This document shows positions 17,359 through 27,300 of a stretch of 64,000 bases of DNA, piece by piece; the stretch's first letter is position 1, and every line of letters starts with the position of its first letter. The stretch lies in contig UQCM01000005.1 of assembly GCA_900539525.1 (NCBI GenBank), forward strand, positions 10,688 to 74,687, in the 5' to 3' direction. The notes below the pieces were generated by a model. That model did no database searches and had not been told where the DNA came from. It saw only the letters and a list, made by a program, of their open reading frames with translations. Position numbers and translations under genes: made by a program. This stretch comes from an uncultured Blautia sp. GTDB lineage: Bacteria > Bacillota > Clostridia > Lachnospirales > Lachnospiraceae.

Positions 17359-19272
17359 GTGAAGATAAAAAAGGTAGATGACAAGCCGATGGTGATTCAT
17401 ACCAAGCAGAAAGCGAAGATTCATACCCATGAGCCGAAGCAGGCAGCTATTAAGGGAAGCAATGTCTATACCGTAGACAGGGATCCGACCAAGAAGAGAG
17501 CTGATAATGGCAAGTATCGAAAGAGCACGGTTCATCAGGTGCAAAAGGAAGGAATGTTTTCCAAGTATCGAAAGCAGATGAAGCAATCCGGGCAGTCTAT
17601 CAAAGTGAAGGACTCTTCCCTTCGTAATGCCGGAATGGTAGGTGGTAAGGTTATGACAGACCAGATAGAAGGTGGTCAGGAAATACAACAGTCAGCAATG
17701 ATTATGTATGAAGCCTCAAAGCCTGTTACGGGTACTGCGTCAAGAGGTGCAGAGTTATTTAAGCGGCAGGTAATCAATCAGCAGAAACGAAAGATTAAAA
17801 AGGTGGATGCAGGAAAGAAGATTGCCAAGAAGGGTGTAAAGGGTACAGCCAAAAAAGTGGCAAAGGAAAGCAGTAAAAAGGTAGCAAAGGAATCGGCAAA
17901 AACAGTTGCGAAAGAAACCTCAAAGGTTGTTGCCAAAACTGCAACGACAGCTGCCACAACAGCGGCTGGTACGGCGGTTTCCCCGGGAGTCGGAACTGTG
18001 ATTGGTATTGCAGCCGGGGAAGTTGTCGGGGAAGCAGTAGCCTACAAGATGGATAAGCAGGACATGACTAACAATGTCCGTTCCAGAAAGATTAAGTTCT
18101 TTTTGGATAAAATGAAAGCACAGGACGAGCAGACGGATAGCTTAGCGAAACTGGTTAAGGATATTTTTGTGCAGAAGGGTGTGTTTGTTGCCAAGTATGT
18201 GGCTAAACTTGTTTTGCCGATTCTGTTAGGACTGGTGCTTTTAGTGTCGGTAGTAGCGATTCCCGTAGTGGCAATCGTGGGAACTATCTACAATTCACCG
18301 TTTGCCATATTTTTGCCGCCTCTTGAGGACGGAGATACTGTAACAACAGTAGCAAGTGCGTATGTTGCCGACTTTAACCGGGAAGTGAATGAGCTTAAGA
18401 GTAACCATACCGGATATGATGACGGAAAGATTGTATATGTTGGATATGAGGGAGAAGGTAATCCAAGTAACTACTATGACATTCTTGCTGTCTATATGGT
18501 CAAGTATGGCGTGGGAGATACAGCAACCATTATGAATGACACTTCAAGGGGATGGTTAAAATCTGTGGTAGATGATATGTGTACTTATACGACTTCTTCT
18601 GGTACTGAAACAGAGACCGTGGAAAATGAAGATGGTACAACCACAACGACTACTACGACCTATCTGTATGTAAACGTAACATTGAAGTCCTGTTATACCA
18701 TGGCAAATGAATATGGTTTTACGCAGGAGCAGATGGATTTGCTAGTGGACTTTATGTCTCCTGAAAACCTTGCCATTCTTGGATATAGTCCGGGAGGCGG
18801 AAGTGGTGACCCGGGAGTATGTTCTCTCACTGAGGCAGAGATACAGGCGGTTCTTGATGATATACCGGACGGTGCTGCCAAGGATGCGTGTGACTTTGCA
18901 CTACACAGAGTTGGTTATCCATACAGTCAGGATTTGAGACATAGTGGTACGCACTTTGACTGTAGTTCCCTTGTTTACTATGCATGGCTTGATGCTGGTG
19001 TTGATATCAGCTATGGTGGAGCAACCACAGCCGGATATGAAGCACAGGGACTTGCTAATGCAGGAAAGACTACCGTGTATGAAGATATGCAACCGGGAGA
19101 TTTGATTTTCTTCAGTTATGAAGAGACAGACGGATATCTTGATATTTCTCATGTTGGAATTTATGTGGGAAATGGAAAGATGGTAGATGCGAGAGGTACA
19201 GCGTATGGAGTGGTTTACCGGGATGTACCACCTAACACAGGAGCGATTGTAATGATTGGTAGACCAAATTAG
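17359..19272 (+). CDS. CD1108-type NlpC/P60 cell-wall hydrolase of the transfer apparatus
   Basis: This 637-residue protein has a Lys-rich, repetitive cytoplasmic N-terminus (KKVAKESSKKVAKESAKTVA), one membrane helix at about 280-308, an extracellular domain resembling a lytic-transglycosylase-associated region, and a C-terminal NlpC/P60 peptidase. The peptidase Cys is in FDCSSLVYYAW (about residue 533) and the His in DISHVGIYVG (about 595). Such VirB1-like enzymes open peptidoglycan for the DNA channel. GTG 17359 after AAGGAAGG is preferred over GTG 17350. No signal peptide is needed because the internal helix anchors it. Confidence 0.9.
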   Translation: MKIKKVDDKPMVIHTKQKAKIHTHEPKQAAIKGSNVYTVDRDPTKKRADNGKYRKSTVHQVQKEGMFSKYRKQMKQSGQSIKVKDSSLRNAGMVGGKVMTDQIEGGQEIQQSAMIMYEASKPVTGTASRGAELFKRQVINQQKRKIKKVDAGKKIAKKGVKGTAKKVAKESSKKVAKESAKTVAKETSKVVAKTATTAATTAAGTAVSPGVGTVIGIAAGEVVGEAVAYKMDKQDMTNNVRSRKIKFFLDKMKAQDEQTDSLAKLVKDIFVQKGVFVAKYVAKLVLPILLGLVLLVSVVAIPVVAIVGTIYNSPFAIFLPPLEDGDTVTTVASAYVADFNREVNELKSNHTGYDDGKIVYVGYEGEGNPSNYYDILAVYMVKYGVGDTATIMNDTSRGWLKSVVDDMCTYTTSSGTETETVENEDGTTTTTTTTYLYVNVTLKSCYTMANEYGFTQEQMDLLVDFMSPENLAILGYSPGGGSGDPGVCSLTEAEIQAVLDDIPDGAAKDACDFALHRVGYPYSQDLRHSGTHFDCSSLVYYAWLDAGVDISYGGATTAGYEAQGLANAGKTTVYEDMQPGDLIFFSYEETDGYLDISHVGIYVGNGKMVDARGTAYGVVYRDVPPNTGAIVMIGRPN

Positions 19273-19317
19273 GATTGGGCAGGGCTTATGGCTCTGCCTG
19301 TTATGATGGAGGTATTT

Positions 19318-20229
19318 ATGAAGATAGAAGATATGGTTATGGTAATTAATAACCAAAAAGGGATAGAGAAGAACTTTCTCTGTTCTTTTGAGAGTTTTGT
19401 GAAGCAGTATGTTACGAATGCCTGTGATAACTTCTTTGAGGTTGCCGAGGTTATATCGGAACTGAATCATGCAAGTGAGAAGGACAACTCATTTTGTGAG
19501 ATTTATTTTGCACCAAACAAAACTATGTATGCGAGGTTCTGTGGAAGCCTTAATGAACTGAGAATGTTTGTTGCAGGGAAGCTAAACGATGGCATGACGA
19601 ATGTGTTTGAGGAAGATTTCTGTGATAAGGAATGTCTGGATGTTTTGTACAGGCTGGGTATTTCCACGGACAGAAGCATGGCTATTGCCAAATGGCCGCA
19701 TTATGAAAAGCTGGAGTCAGACCTTATGCAGGGAGAGATTTACCACAATTTCAATGGCTCCGATTACCGCCTGATGGAGAAGTATTCCGGCAGGAACATG
19801 CTGTTTATGGATGTCAATTCCGGACAGTTTGTGGTTGGTATCGGGGTGGAGTATTTTTGCAGATATCCCCAGGGAGAAGACAGAAATTCCGATCTGTGTG
19901 AGACAGGTATTGAGTGGGGGCATGGGTTGTATCTTGGAAATACGCCTTCAACCATTAACTTTGCATTACTGCGCAGGGAACATGGTGTGGAGAAGGAGAT
20001 TGATACGATAGATGCCTACCGGGCTTCCCTTACCGAAAAGTTTGAAACCTATTATAGCCTTGCAAAGAATGAGGCGATTTCCGATTCAGTCAGGGAAGCG
20101 GCAACCAATGCCATGTATGAGGAGTTTGGAACTGGTAAGAGAGACACTTTCCTTAGTAAACGCAATGACGGAGATTATGACAAGGGATTTTTTTGTACAG
20201 CAACTCAGGAGAAGCACAGGGGGCGATAG
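19318..20229 (+). CDS. Hypothetical ICE protein, 303 residues
   Basis: A soluble protein with no recognised family. ATG 19318 has a perfect GGAGGT at optimal spacing; an upstream in-frame ATG at 19288 lacks one. Acidic and aromatic residues are spread throughout and no catalytic motif or membrane helix is visible. It sits at the end of the transfer operon, 1 bp before the PcfM-like gene. Confidence 0.65.
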   Translation: MKIEDMVMVINNQKGIEKNFLCSFESFVKQYVTNACDNFFEVAEVISELNHASEKDNSFCEIYFAPNKTMYARFCGSLNELRMFVAGKLNDGMTNVFEEDFCDKECLDVLYRLGISTDRSMAIAKWPHYEKLESDLMQGEIYHNFNGSDYRLMEKYSGRNMLFMDVNSGQFVVGIGVEYFCRYPQGEDRNSDLCETGIEWGHGLYLGNTPSTINFALLRREHGVEKEIDTIDAYRASLTEKFETYYSLAKNEAISDSVREAATNAMYEEFGTGKRDTFLSKRNDGDYDKGFFCTATQEKHRGR

Positions 20230-20230
20230 G

Positions 20231-20413
20231 ATGCAGGAGTTTCAGATTGAGATAAAAGAGGAACTGGCAAGAGTGGAAACCATTCAGGCAGAAACGCTTG
20301 GAGAAGCCATTGATAAGGCAATGGAGCTTTATTATGACCAGAAGATTATTCTGGATGCGGAGGATATGAAGGGCGTGGACTTTCAGCCTATGCAGCCGGA
20401 GAAGACAAGATAA
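20231..20413 (+). CDS. DpnD/PcfM-family small protein
   Basis: This 60-residue protein (MQEFQIEIKEELARVETIQA) matches the DpnD/PcfM family, short acidic alpha-beta proteins found on pCF10 and Clostridia ICEs. Its function is unresolved. Start ATG 20231 follows directly on the upstream stop with an AGGGGGCGATAGG binding site. An overlapping longer frame to the left is not coding. Confidence 0.75.
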   Translation: MQEFQIEIKEELARVETIQAETLGEAIDKAMELYYDQKIILDAEDMKGVDFQPMQPEKTR

Positions 20414-20427
20414 GGAGGATGAACCCT

Positions 20428-20796
20428 ATGGGAAAACAGAATAAAGAGATTATAGACAATATGGAGTTTCTGATGAAAGAGCTTCATAAGGAATGGGACA
20501 GAACGGGTGCTGTAAAGGCATCCGTTTTTATATCCCTTGAGGAAGTGGAGGATGTGAATAAGGTGATTCTGCTTCGTATTGCCAAGCAGCAGAAGGAAGT
20601 GGAAAACGGGGATATCACATTCAAGAAAAGTGTGAGACTGTCAAGGGAGTGCTATGTACTACTGAGACTTGCCCGAAAGATTAAGACAGAGGAACACAGG
20701 ACTTACCGAAATGGCACCTGCTATGAGTTTGAGGTAGCTCTGGACAAGGACGAATTAAAGCTCTTTAAGGAGATGTTTGGTGAGAAGGTGAAGTAG
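20428..20796 (+). CDS. Hypothetical ICE protein, 122 residues
   Basis: A helical, charged protein (MGKQNKEIIDNMEFLMKELH) with no recognised family. ATG 20428 is placed 9 bases after AAGGAGG (20412-20418); ATG 20419 is too close to it. The stop immediately precedes the methyltransferase ATG, so they are likely co-translated. A role linked to DNA modification is possible only by position. Confidence 0.6.
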   Translation: MGKQNKEIIDNMEFLMKELHKEWDRTGAVKASVFISLEEVEDVNKVILLRIAKQQKEVENGDITFKKSVRLSRECYVLLRLARKIKTEEHRTYRNGTCYEFEVALDKDELKLFKEMFGEKVK

Positions 20797-21369
20797 ATGG
20801 GAAAGTATCAGATTATCTATGCTGACCCGCCCTGGCAATTTAAAACTTATTCAAAGAAAGGCAGCCTGCAAAAATCAGCGGACTGCCATTATTCTTGTAT
20901 GAGCATGGAAGATATTATGGCACTTCCGGTGGAAACACTGGCAGCAGAGGACTGTGTACTGTTTTTGTGGGTTACTTTTCCTCTTCTTAGGGAAGGACTG
21001 GAAACCATGAGGAGATGGGGATTTACCTATAAGACATGTGGATTCAACTGGGTGAAGCGGAACAAAAAGGCAGACAGCTGGTTTATGGGACTTGGTTACT
21101 GGACCCGTTCCAATTCTGAGCTTTGCCTGATTGGTACAAAAGGACATCCTAAAAGGATTTCCAAATCCGTTTCACAGATTTGCGATGCAAGGATTATGGA
21201 ACACAGCAGGAAACCGGAAGAAATCAGAGACAGAATCGTAGAGCTTTGCGGAGACCTGCCAAGGATTGAATTATTCGCCAGAAGCAGGGCAGACGGGTGG
21301 GACAGCCTTGGAAATGAGATTGATGGAAGAGATATTCGCGAAGCAATTTGCGAGTGTAATACAGCATAA
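20797..21369 (+). CDS. MT-A70-family N6-adenine methyltransferase
   Basis: This 190-residue protein opens with the catalytic DPPW motif (IIYADPPWQF, residues 7-16), followed by LFLWVTFPLL and the SAM-pocket end PRIELFARSRADGWDSLG. MT-A70 enzymes methylate adenine N6 in DNA or RNA. On an ICE the likely role is methylating incoming or own DNA to escape restriction, but it may also mark RNA. It is compact and complete for prokaryotic members. It is encoded just upstream of the giant methylase-helicase. Confidence 0.88.
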   Translation: MGKYQIIYADPPWQFKTYSKKGSLQKSADCHYSCMSMEDIMALPVETLAAEDCVLFLWVTFPLLREGLETMRRWGFTYKTCGFNWVKRNKKADSWFMGLGYWTRSNSELCLIGTKGHPKRISKSVSQICDARIMEHSRKPEEIRDRIVELCGDLPRIELFARSRADGWDSLGNEIDGRDIREAICECNTA

Positions 21370-21381
21370 GGAGGAAGAGAT

Positions 21382-24300
21382 ATGGGCGTGGATTATCAGG
21401 CAAGACAGATTTATGATATGCAGATAAAGGATGTTACAACCTCACCGGAAAAGTGGAAGAGCATCTTAAAGCTTGCGGGAAATCTTTACCGTTATGAGTT
21501 TGACAACATCCTGCTTATCTATGCACAAAGACCTCATGCAACCTTGGTAGCCGACTATGATACGTGGAAGAAGGTGGACAGATATGTTATGAGGGGAAGC
21601 AAGGGCATTGCCATATTTCCTTCGAGGGCATTAAACACACACCTTAGACATGTATTTGACATTAAGGATACCGGCGGAAGAAATGTCAAGCTGACGTGGG
21701 AATTGACGGGTGATACCTTAAAGGAATATATGGATTATCTTGCTTCACAGAAGCTGGTAGAACCAACAGAGGCTACGGACAGAGAGACACTGTTTTCAGT
21801 AATGAAGGACTTTACAAAGAAGGAAATCGGAGTCATAATGAAAGAGGATTTCGAGGAACGAATGTCCGAGTTAATACAACTATCAGGTAGTAGGATTACT
21901 GAATATGTTCAGAATGAGAGTTCTGGGCAACCAAAACGTCAGGGCTTGCCGGATATGGAGCAGTTTGTTATGCAGAGTGTTTTATATACGGTGGGTACGA
22001 GATGCGGATTTGACTTATCTGAAGAAGAACAGGATTTCAGTCAGGTCGTAAAGGTTTCCGATGAGGAAATGGTTTACCGTCTCGGTTCTCTGGTATGCGA
22101 TGTCTCCTGTAGTGTTCTTAGAGGAATTAACAGTAACTTAAAGACCATGGAACAGCAGAAAAGATTATCTGCGGAAGGGAGAATTGCATATGGCAGAAAT
22201 GGCACTTATGTACACGGAAGTGGACGGGCTGCTTTATCCGAACATTCAGATGCCGAAAGAGCAAACAGTGGAATTACAGAAGCTGGGCAAGTACGGAAGG
22301 ATGGCGATGAAGTACTTGGAGGAGATGGAACCTCAGAGGTACAAAACGTTATTCCGTTTCGGGAAGCTGGCAGAGAAGATGCAGGAAGTGGAAGAGGAAG
22401 CGAACAGCCTGTTAGAGATGCTGATGGAACAGTACTTAGCGAAGCACAAACCACAGAATCCGTCCTCAACGATGGAAATGTGGAAACTGAGAGAGCAGGC
22501 GAAGATGCAGGCGGAGGAAGTAGTCTTAAGTCAGATCGTGATGAAGTTTCATTAGAAGATGAAGAACTGAATAGAGAGTTAAATGAGATTGACTCATTTG
22601 GAAAAACGGAAGCCGGTGAATATCATCAGGCTTCTTTTTTTGACCCTGAATATGGACTTGTTGCAACAACGAAGCAGACTTCAGATTATGCAGAAAAAGC
22701 TATGGAGAAACTTGCTAAGGATCAGTCGGAAGCAAAAGCAGGAAAGTATAACTATTTGTATCCGAAAAAAGAGCCGGATGTACCACATGAGTTTATTAAG
22801 CAGGTGGTATTAAGAGGTACAGGCTTTGCCGGTGGCAGGTCAAGGGTATGTGAGATATTCCATACGGAGGTAGATGCAGGCACAAGAGCCAAACGGATTA
22901 AACAGGAATATGGTCAGGGTGGAGCAGGCTGGCCTCTTGAGGGCTATGGGCTTCACGGATATGACACTTTCCACGGGCAGGGGATTCGGTTTCAGTGGCG
23001 TGATGAGGAAGGTGAGAAGGAAGGATATGTTTCGTGGAAAAACATCGAAAAGGAAATCGGTGTCTTGATTATGACGGGAGAGTATCAGCCGGAAACACCG
23101 AGATTTGAGGATATCGACATGGAGGGTATCCGGGAAGATGATGAGGTTATTGATGGTGAATACAGAGAACTGGATGCAGTCAGTGATGCAGACGGGATTG
23201 ATGATTTTGCCATTCCGGATGAACCGGAAAGTTATAACAGTTCCTTAAGTGACATTGAAAAGCTGAACCGTGCCTATAACGAGGGCAGACCGCTTACGGA
23301 GGAAGAAGCAGCCATTGAGGACCGTCTGGCAACCATGGCGGAGTATGGTCCTGAAATGCAGATGGAAGAGGAGTATTACGAAGAACCGGAAGAGGCACCA
23401 GTAGAAGAAGCACCCAAAAAGGATGCCAGTGAGCTTCAGTATATTGAACCGATTGATTATGCAAAACGGATTGAAGAGATGGATGAAGATTTGCGGACTG
23501 CACTCGAAATTCTGGTGTCAGAATGCAGCTGCTATACTCCGTTTAAGCCTTTTCTTCAGGATATTGTTGCGAGCGAGTATCTGTTCATGCCTAACCGTCT
23601 TGATTTCTTATCGGATGTGGTGTTAAACGGTGCACAACAAAAGGATGCCTATGCCAATAACCAGTATGGACTGATTGCTTATGTCTTAAAGCCTTATGAG
23701 TTTGAAGTCAGCTACAAGAACAGAAACGGAGAACGTGTAAGGGAAACCTGTAGTTACCGGGAACTGTATGAGGTGCTTACCTATATGGTAAAGACTCCAT
23801 ATTACTGTGGTGCAGACCACAGGGCACAGTATGACAGGATGATGCAGGGAGAGGCAGCAGGCAGGAAACCGATTTACCAGCTGTTTCTTGATAAGCAGGA
23901 GGAGATTCGTAAGAACCGGGAGGAAACCAGACAGAGGGCACTTGCGAATGGCTGGGAAGTGGCAGATGAAGGTAAGGAAGAGAAGAAAATCAATTTTCAT
24001 TACAATCTTGTGGAAGTTCCGAAAGGCGGAGCCAAGACAAGGTTTGGATGGAATGTTGATGCAATCAAGACCCTGAAACAGATCGAGCAGGAAGGAAGAC
24101 TTGCTACCAGAGAGGAACAGAAGATATTGTCGAAATATGTCGGCTGGGGTGGATTATCCCAAGCCTTTGATGAGCGTAATGCATCATGGGAGAAGGAGTA
24201 TTCCGAATTAAAGGAGCTTCTTACGGAGGATGAATATGCTGCAGCAAGAGCTTCCGTAAACAATGCGTTTTATACCTCACCGGAGATTGCCATGTGTATT

Positions 24301-27300
24301 AACAGTGCACTGGTGCAGTTTGGTTTCCGTGGAGGAAATGTATTGGAGCCTTCCATGGGCGTGGGGAACTTTTTTGGCAGTATGCCGGCACCCATGCAGC
24401 GAAGCAGTCTGTATGGTGTAGAGCTTGACAGTATTTCGGGTAGGATTGCAAAACAGCTTTACCAGAATGCCAACATAAGTATTACGGGTTTTGAAAAGAC
24501 CAATTTCCCGGATAACTTCTTTGATGTCGTGGTGGGTAATGTGCCATTCGGTGACTATAAGGTGTTTGACCCGAAGTATAACAAGTACAACTTCCGTATC
24601 CACGATTATTTTATTGCAAAGGCGCTGGATCAGGTCAGACCGGGAGGAATCGTTGCGGTCATTACCACGAAGGGAACGCTTGATAAAAGCAATCCTACCA
24701 TCCGTAAGTATATCGCAGAACGGGCAGAATTAGTCGGAGCAGTCAGACTGCCGAATACAGCCTTTAAGGAGAATGCAGGAACGGAAGTCACATCGGACAT
24801 TCTTTTCTTACAGAAGAGGGAGCGGAAGATGGAGATAGAACCGGACTGGGTGCATCTTGGCTATACGGAGAATGGTATTGCAGTCAATTCCTACTTTGTG
24901 GAGCATCCGGAAATGATGCTGGGGTCTATGGAGTACGATACCCGGATTTACGGGCAGGACTCAAGGTACACGGTCTGTGTCAATCATGACGAGAACTTCA
25001 ATATGTACGATGCCTTAAACAATGCCATTCACAATATCCGGGCAGAAATGACAGATTTTGACAGACTGACAGAAGAGGAGGAAGTGAGTGCAGATGTTAT
25101 TCCGGCAGACCCGGATGTGAGGAACTTCACCTATACCTTTTATGACGGAAAACTCTATTACCGGGAAAATTCCCAGATGGTAAGACAGGAGGTGTCAGCA
25201 AACGCAGAGGAGCGTATCAGACAGCTGGATGAAATCAGAACCATTACAAGGGAACTGATTGATATTCAGATGGAAGGGTGTTCCGAGGAAGAGCTTGCGG
25301 ATAAGCAGGCACTCTTAAATGCGAAGTATGACAAGTTCGTGGAAAGGTACGGGTATATTACAGGTAAAAGCAATAAGATGGCGTTCCGTGACGACAGCGA
25401 TTACCCGCTTCTCTGCTCTTTGGAGGAAGTAAACGAGGAGGGAGAGGTGAAGAAAGCAGACATGTTTTACAAACAGACCATAAAAGCAAAGCCTGTTATT
25501 GAAAGGGTGGAGACAGCAGTGGAAGCACTGAATCTTTCCATCAACGAATTTGGAGCAGTCAATCTTCCCTATATGCTTTCCATTTATGAACCGGATATGG
25601 AGGCAGTAAAAGAGGAAGTCAGGGAAAACACCGGGGAGAGTGAGGTAAGCTTTTCCGAGAAACTGACCGGGGAGTTAAAGCAGGCAGCACTTGTAAAGGA
25701 GCTTGAAGGACTTATTTATTTAAACCCGGCACTTGCCAACGAGAATAATCCGGCAGCGGGATATGAAACAGCGGATGAGTATCTGTCCGGTAATGTCAGG
25801 GAAAAGCTTCGTGTGGCAAAGGCGGCAGCTAAAGAGAATCCCGCATATGGAATCAATGTAGAGGCACTCGAAAAAGTACAGCCCGAGCGCATTGAAGCAA
25901 GCGATATTGATGTCAGAATCGGCACCACCTGGATTGACCCGAAAGACTATGAGCAGTTTATTTATGAGCTGCTTAACACACCGAGAAGAGCGAGGGCAGT
26001 AAGAAGTGAATGGTACAATTCCGGTATTCAGGTACACCTTAACAAAATAACGATGGAGTGGTTTATTGAGAACAAATCCATGGATAAGCGTTCAGTTGCA
26101 GCAACCAAGACTTATGGTACAAGCCGCATGGACGCTTATTCTATTTTTGAGGAGACCTTGAACTTAAAGACCGTTACCGTTCGTGACAGGGTGGATGACG
26201 GAGACGGAAAGTACCACTATGTGGTCAATAAGAATGAGACCATGCTTGCAAGGGAAAAGCAGAACCAGATGAAGGAGAAGTTTAAGGAGTGGCTGTTTGC
26301 TGACCCGGAACGAAGGGCGAAGTATGTGGACTATTACAATGAGACCTTCAACAATATCAGACTTCGTGAGTATGACGGAAGCCACTTGCAGTTCCCGGGC
26401 ATGAATCCTGAGATTGAGCTAAAGCCCCATCAGAAGAATGCCATTGCGAGAATCCTGCTTGGCGGGAATACGCTTCTTGCACACTGCGTAGGAGCCGGAA
26501 AGAGTTTTGAGATGATGGCAGCCTGTATGGAGCAGAAGCGTCTCGGACTTGCCAATAAAACGGTTATGGTTGTACCAAAGCCACTGATCGGTCAGACCGC
26601 ATCGGAGTTTTTGAGATTATATCCTTCCGCCAACATTCTGGTAGCCACGGAGCGGGATTTTGAGAAGAGCCGGAGGAAGCAGTTCATTTCAAGGATAGCA
26701 ACCGGAGATTATGACTGTATCATTATGAGCCATTCGCAGTTTGAGAAGATACCGATTTCTGCGGAGCGAAAAGAGCGTATGCTTCAGGCACAGATTGATG
26801 AGATTGCCTATGCGATTGATGACATGAAGAGCCAGAACGGGGAGCAGTGGACGATTAAACAGATGGAGAGCCAAAAAAAGAAGCTGCAGGAACAGATGTC
26901 AGCACTTGCAGACGAAAGCCGAAAGGATGACCTTATTACTTTCGAGGAGCTTGGTATTGATTCCATCATGGTAGACGAGGCACATGCGTTTAAGAACCTT
27001 GCGATTTTCTCCAAGATGAATAATGTATCGGGTATCAGTTCATCCGGTGCGAAGAAAGCCACGGATATGCAGCTTAAGTGCCAGTATATCAGTGAAATAA
27101 ACGGAAACAGGGGGATTGTGTTTGCAACAGGAACCCCGATTTCCAACACGATGTGCGAGATGTATGTCATGCAGCTGTATTTGCAGAAACCGGCACTGGA
27201 GCAGATGGGAATATACCATTTTGATGCATGGGCAGCAAACTTCGGTGAAGTGACAACCGCACTGGAGCTTACGGTGGAAGGCAGTGGGTTCCGCTTTAAG

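Noticed and set aside
22583..22813. Plus-strand ORF after the TnpV-like frame
   Set aside because: Basic, low-information sequence with no family pattern and no ribosome binding site; treated as a frame shadow.
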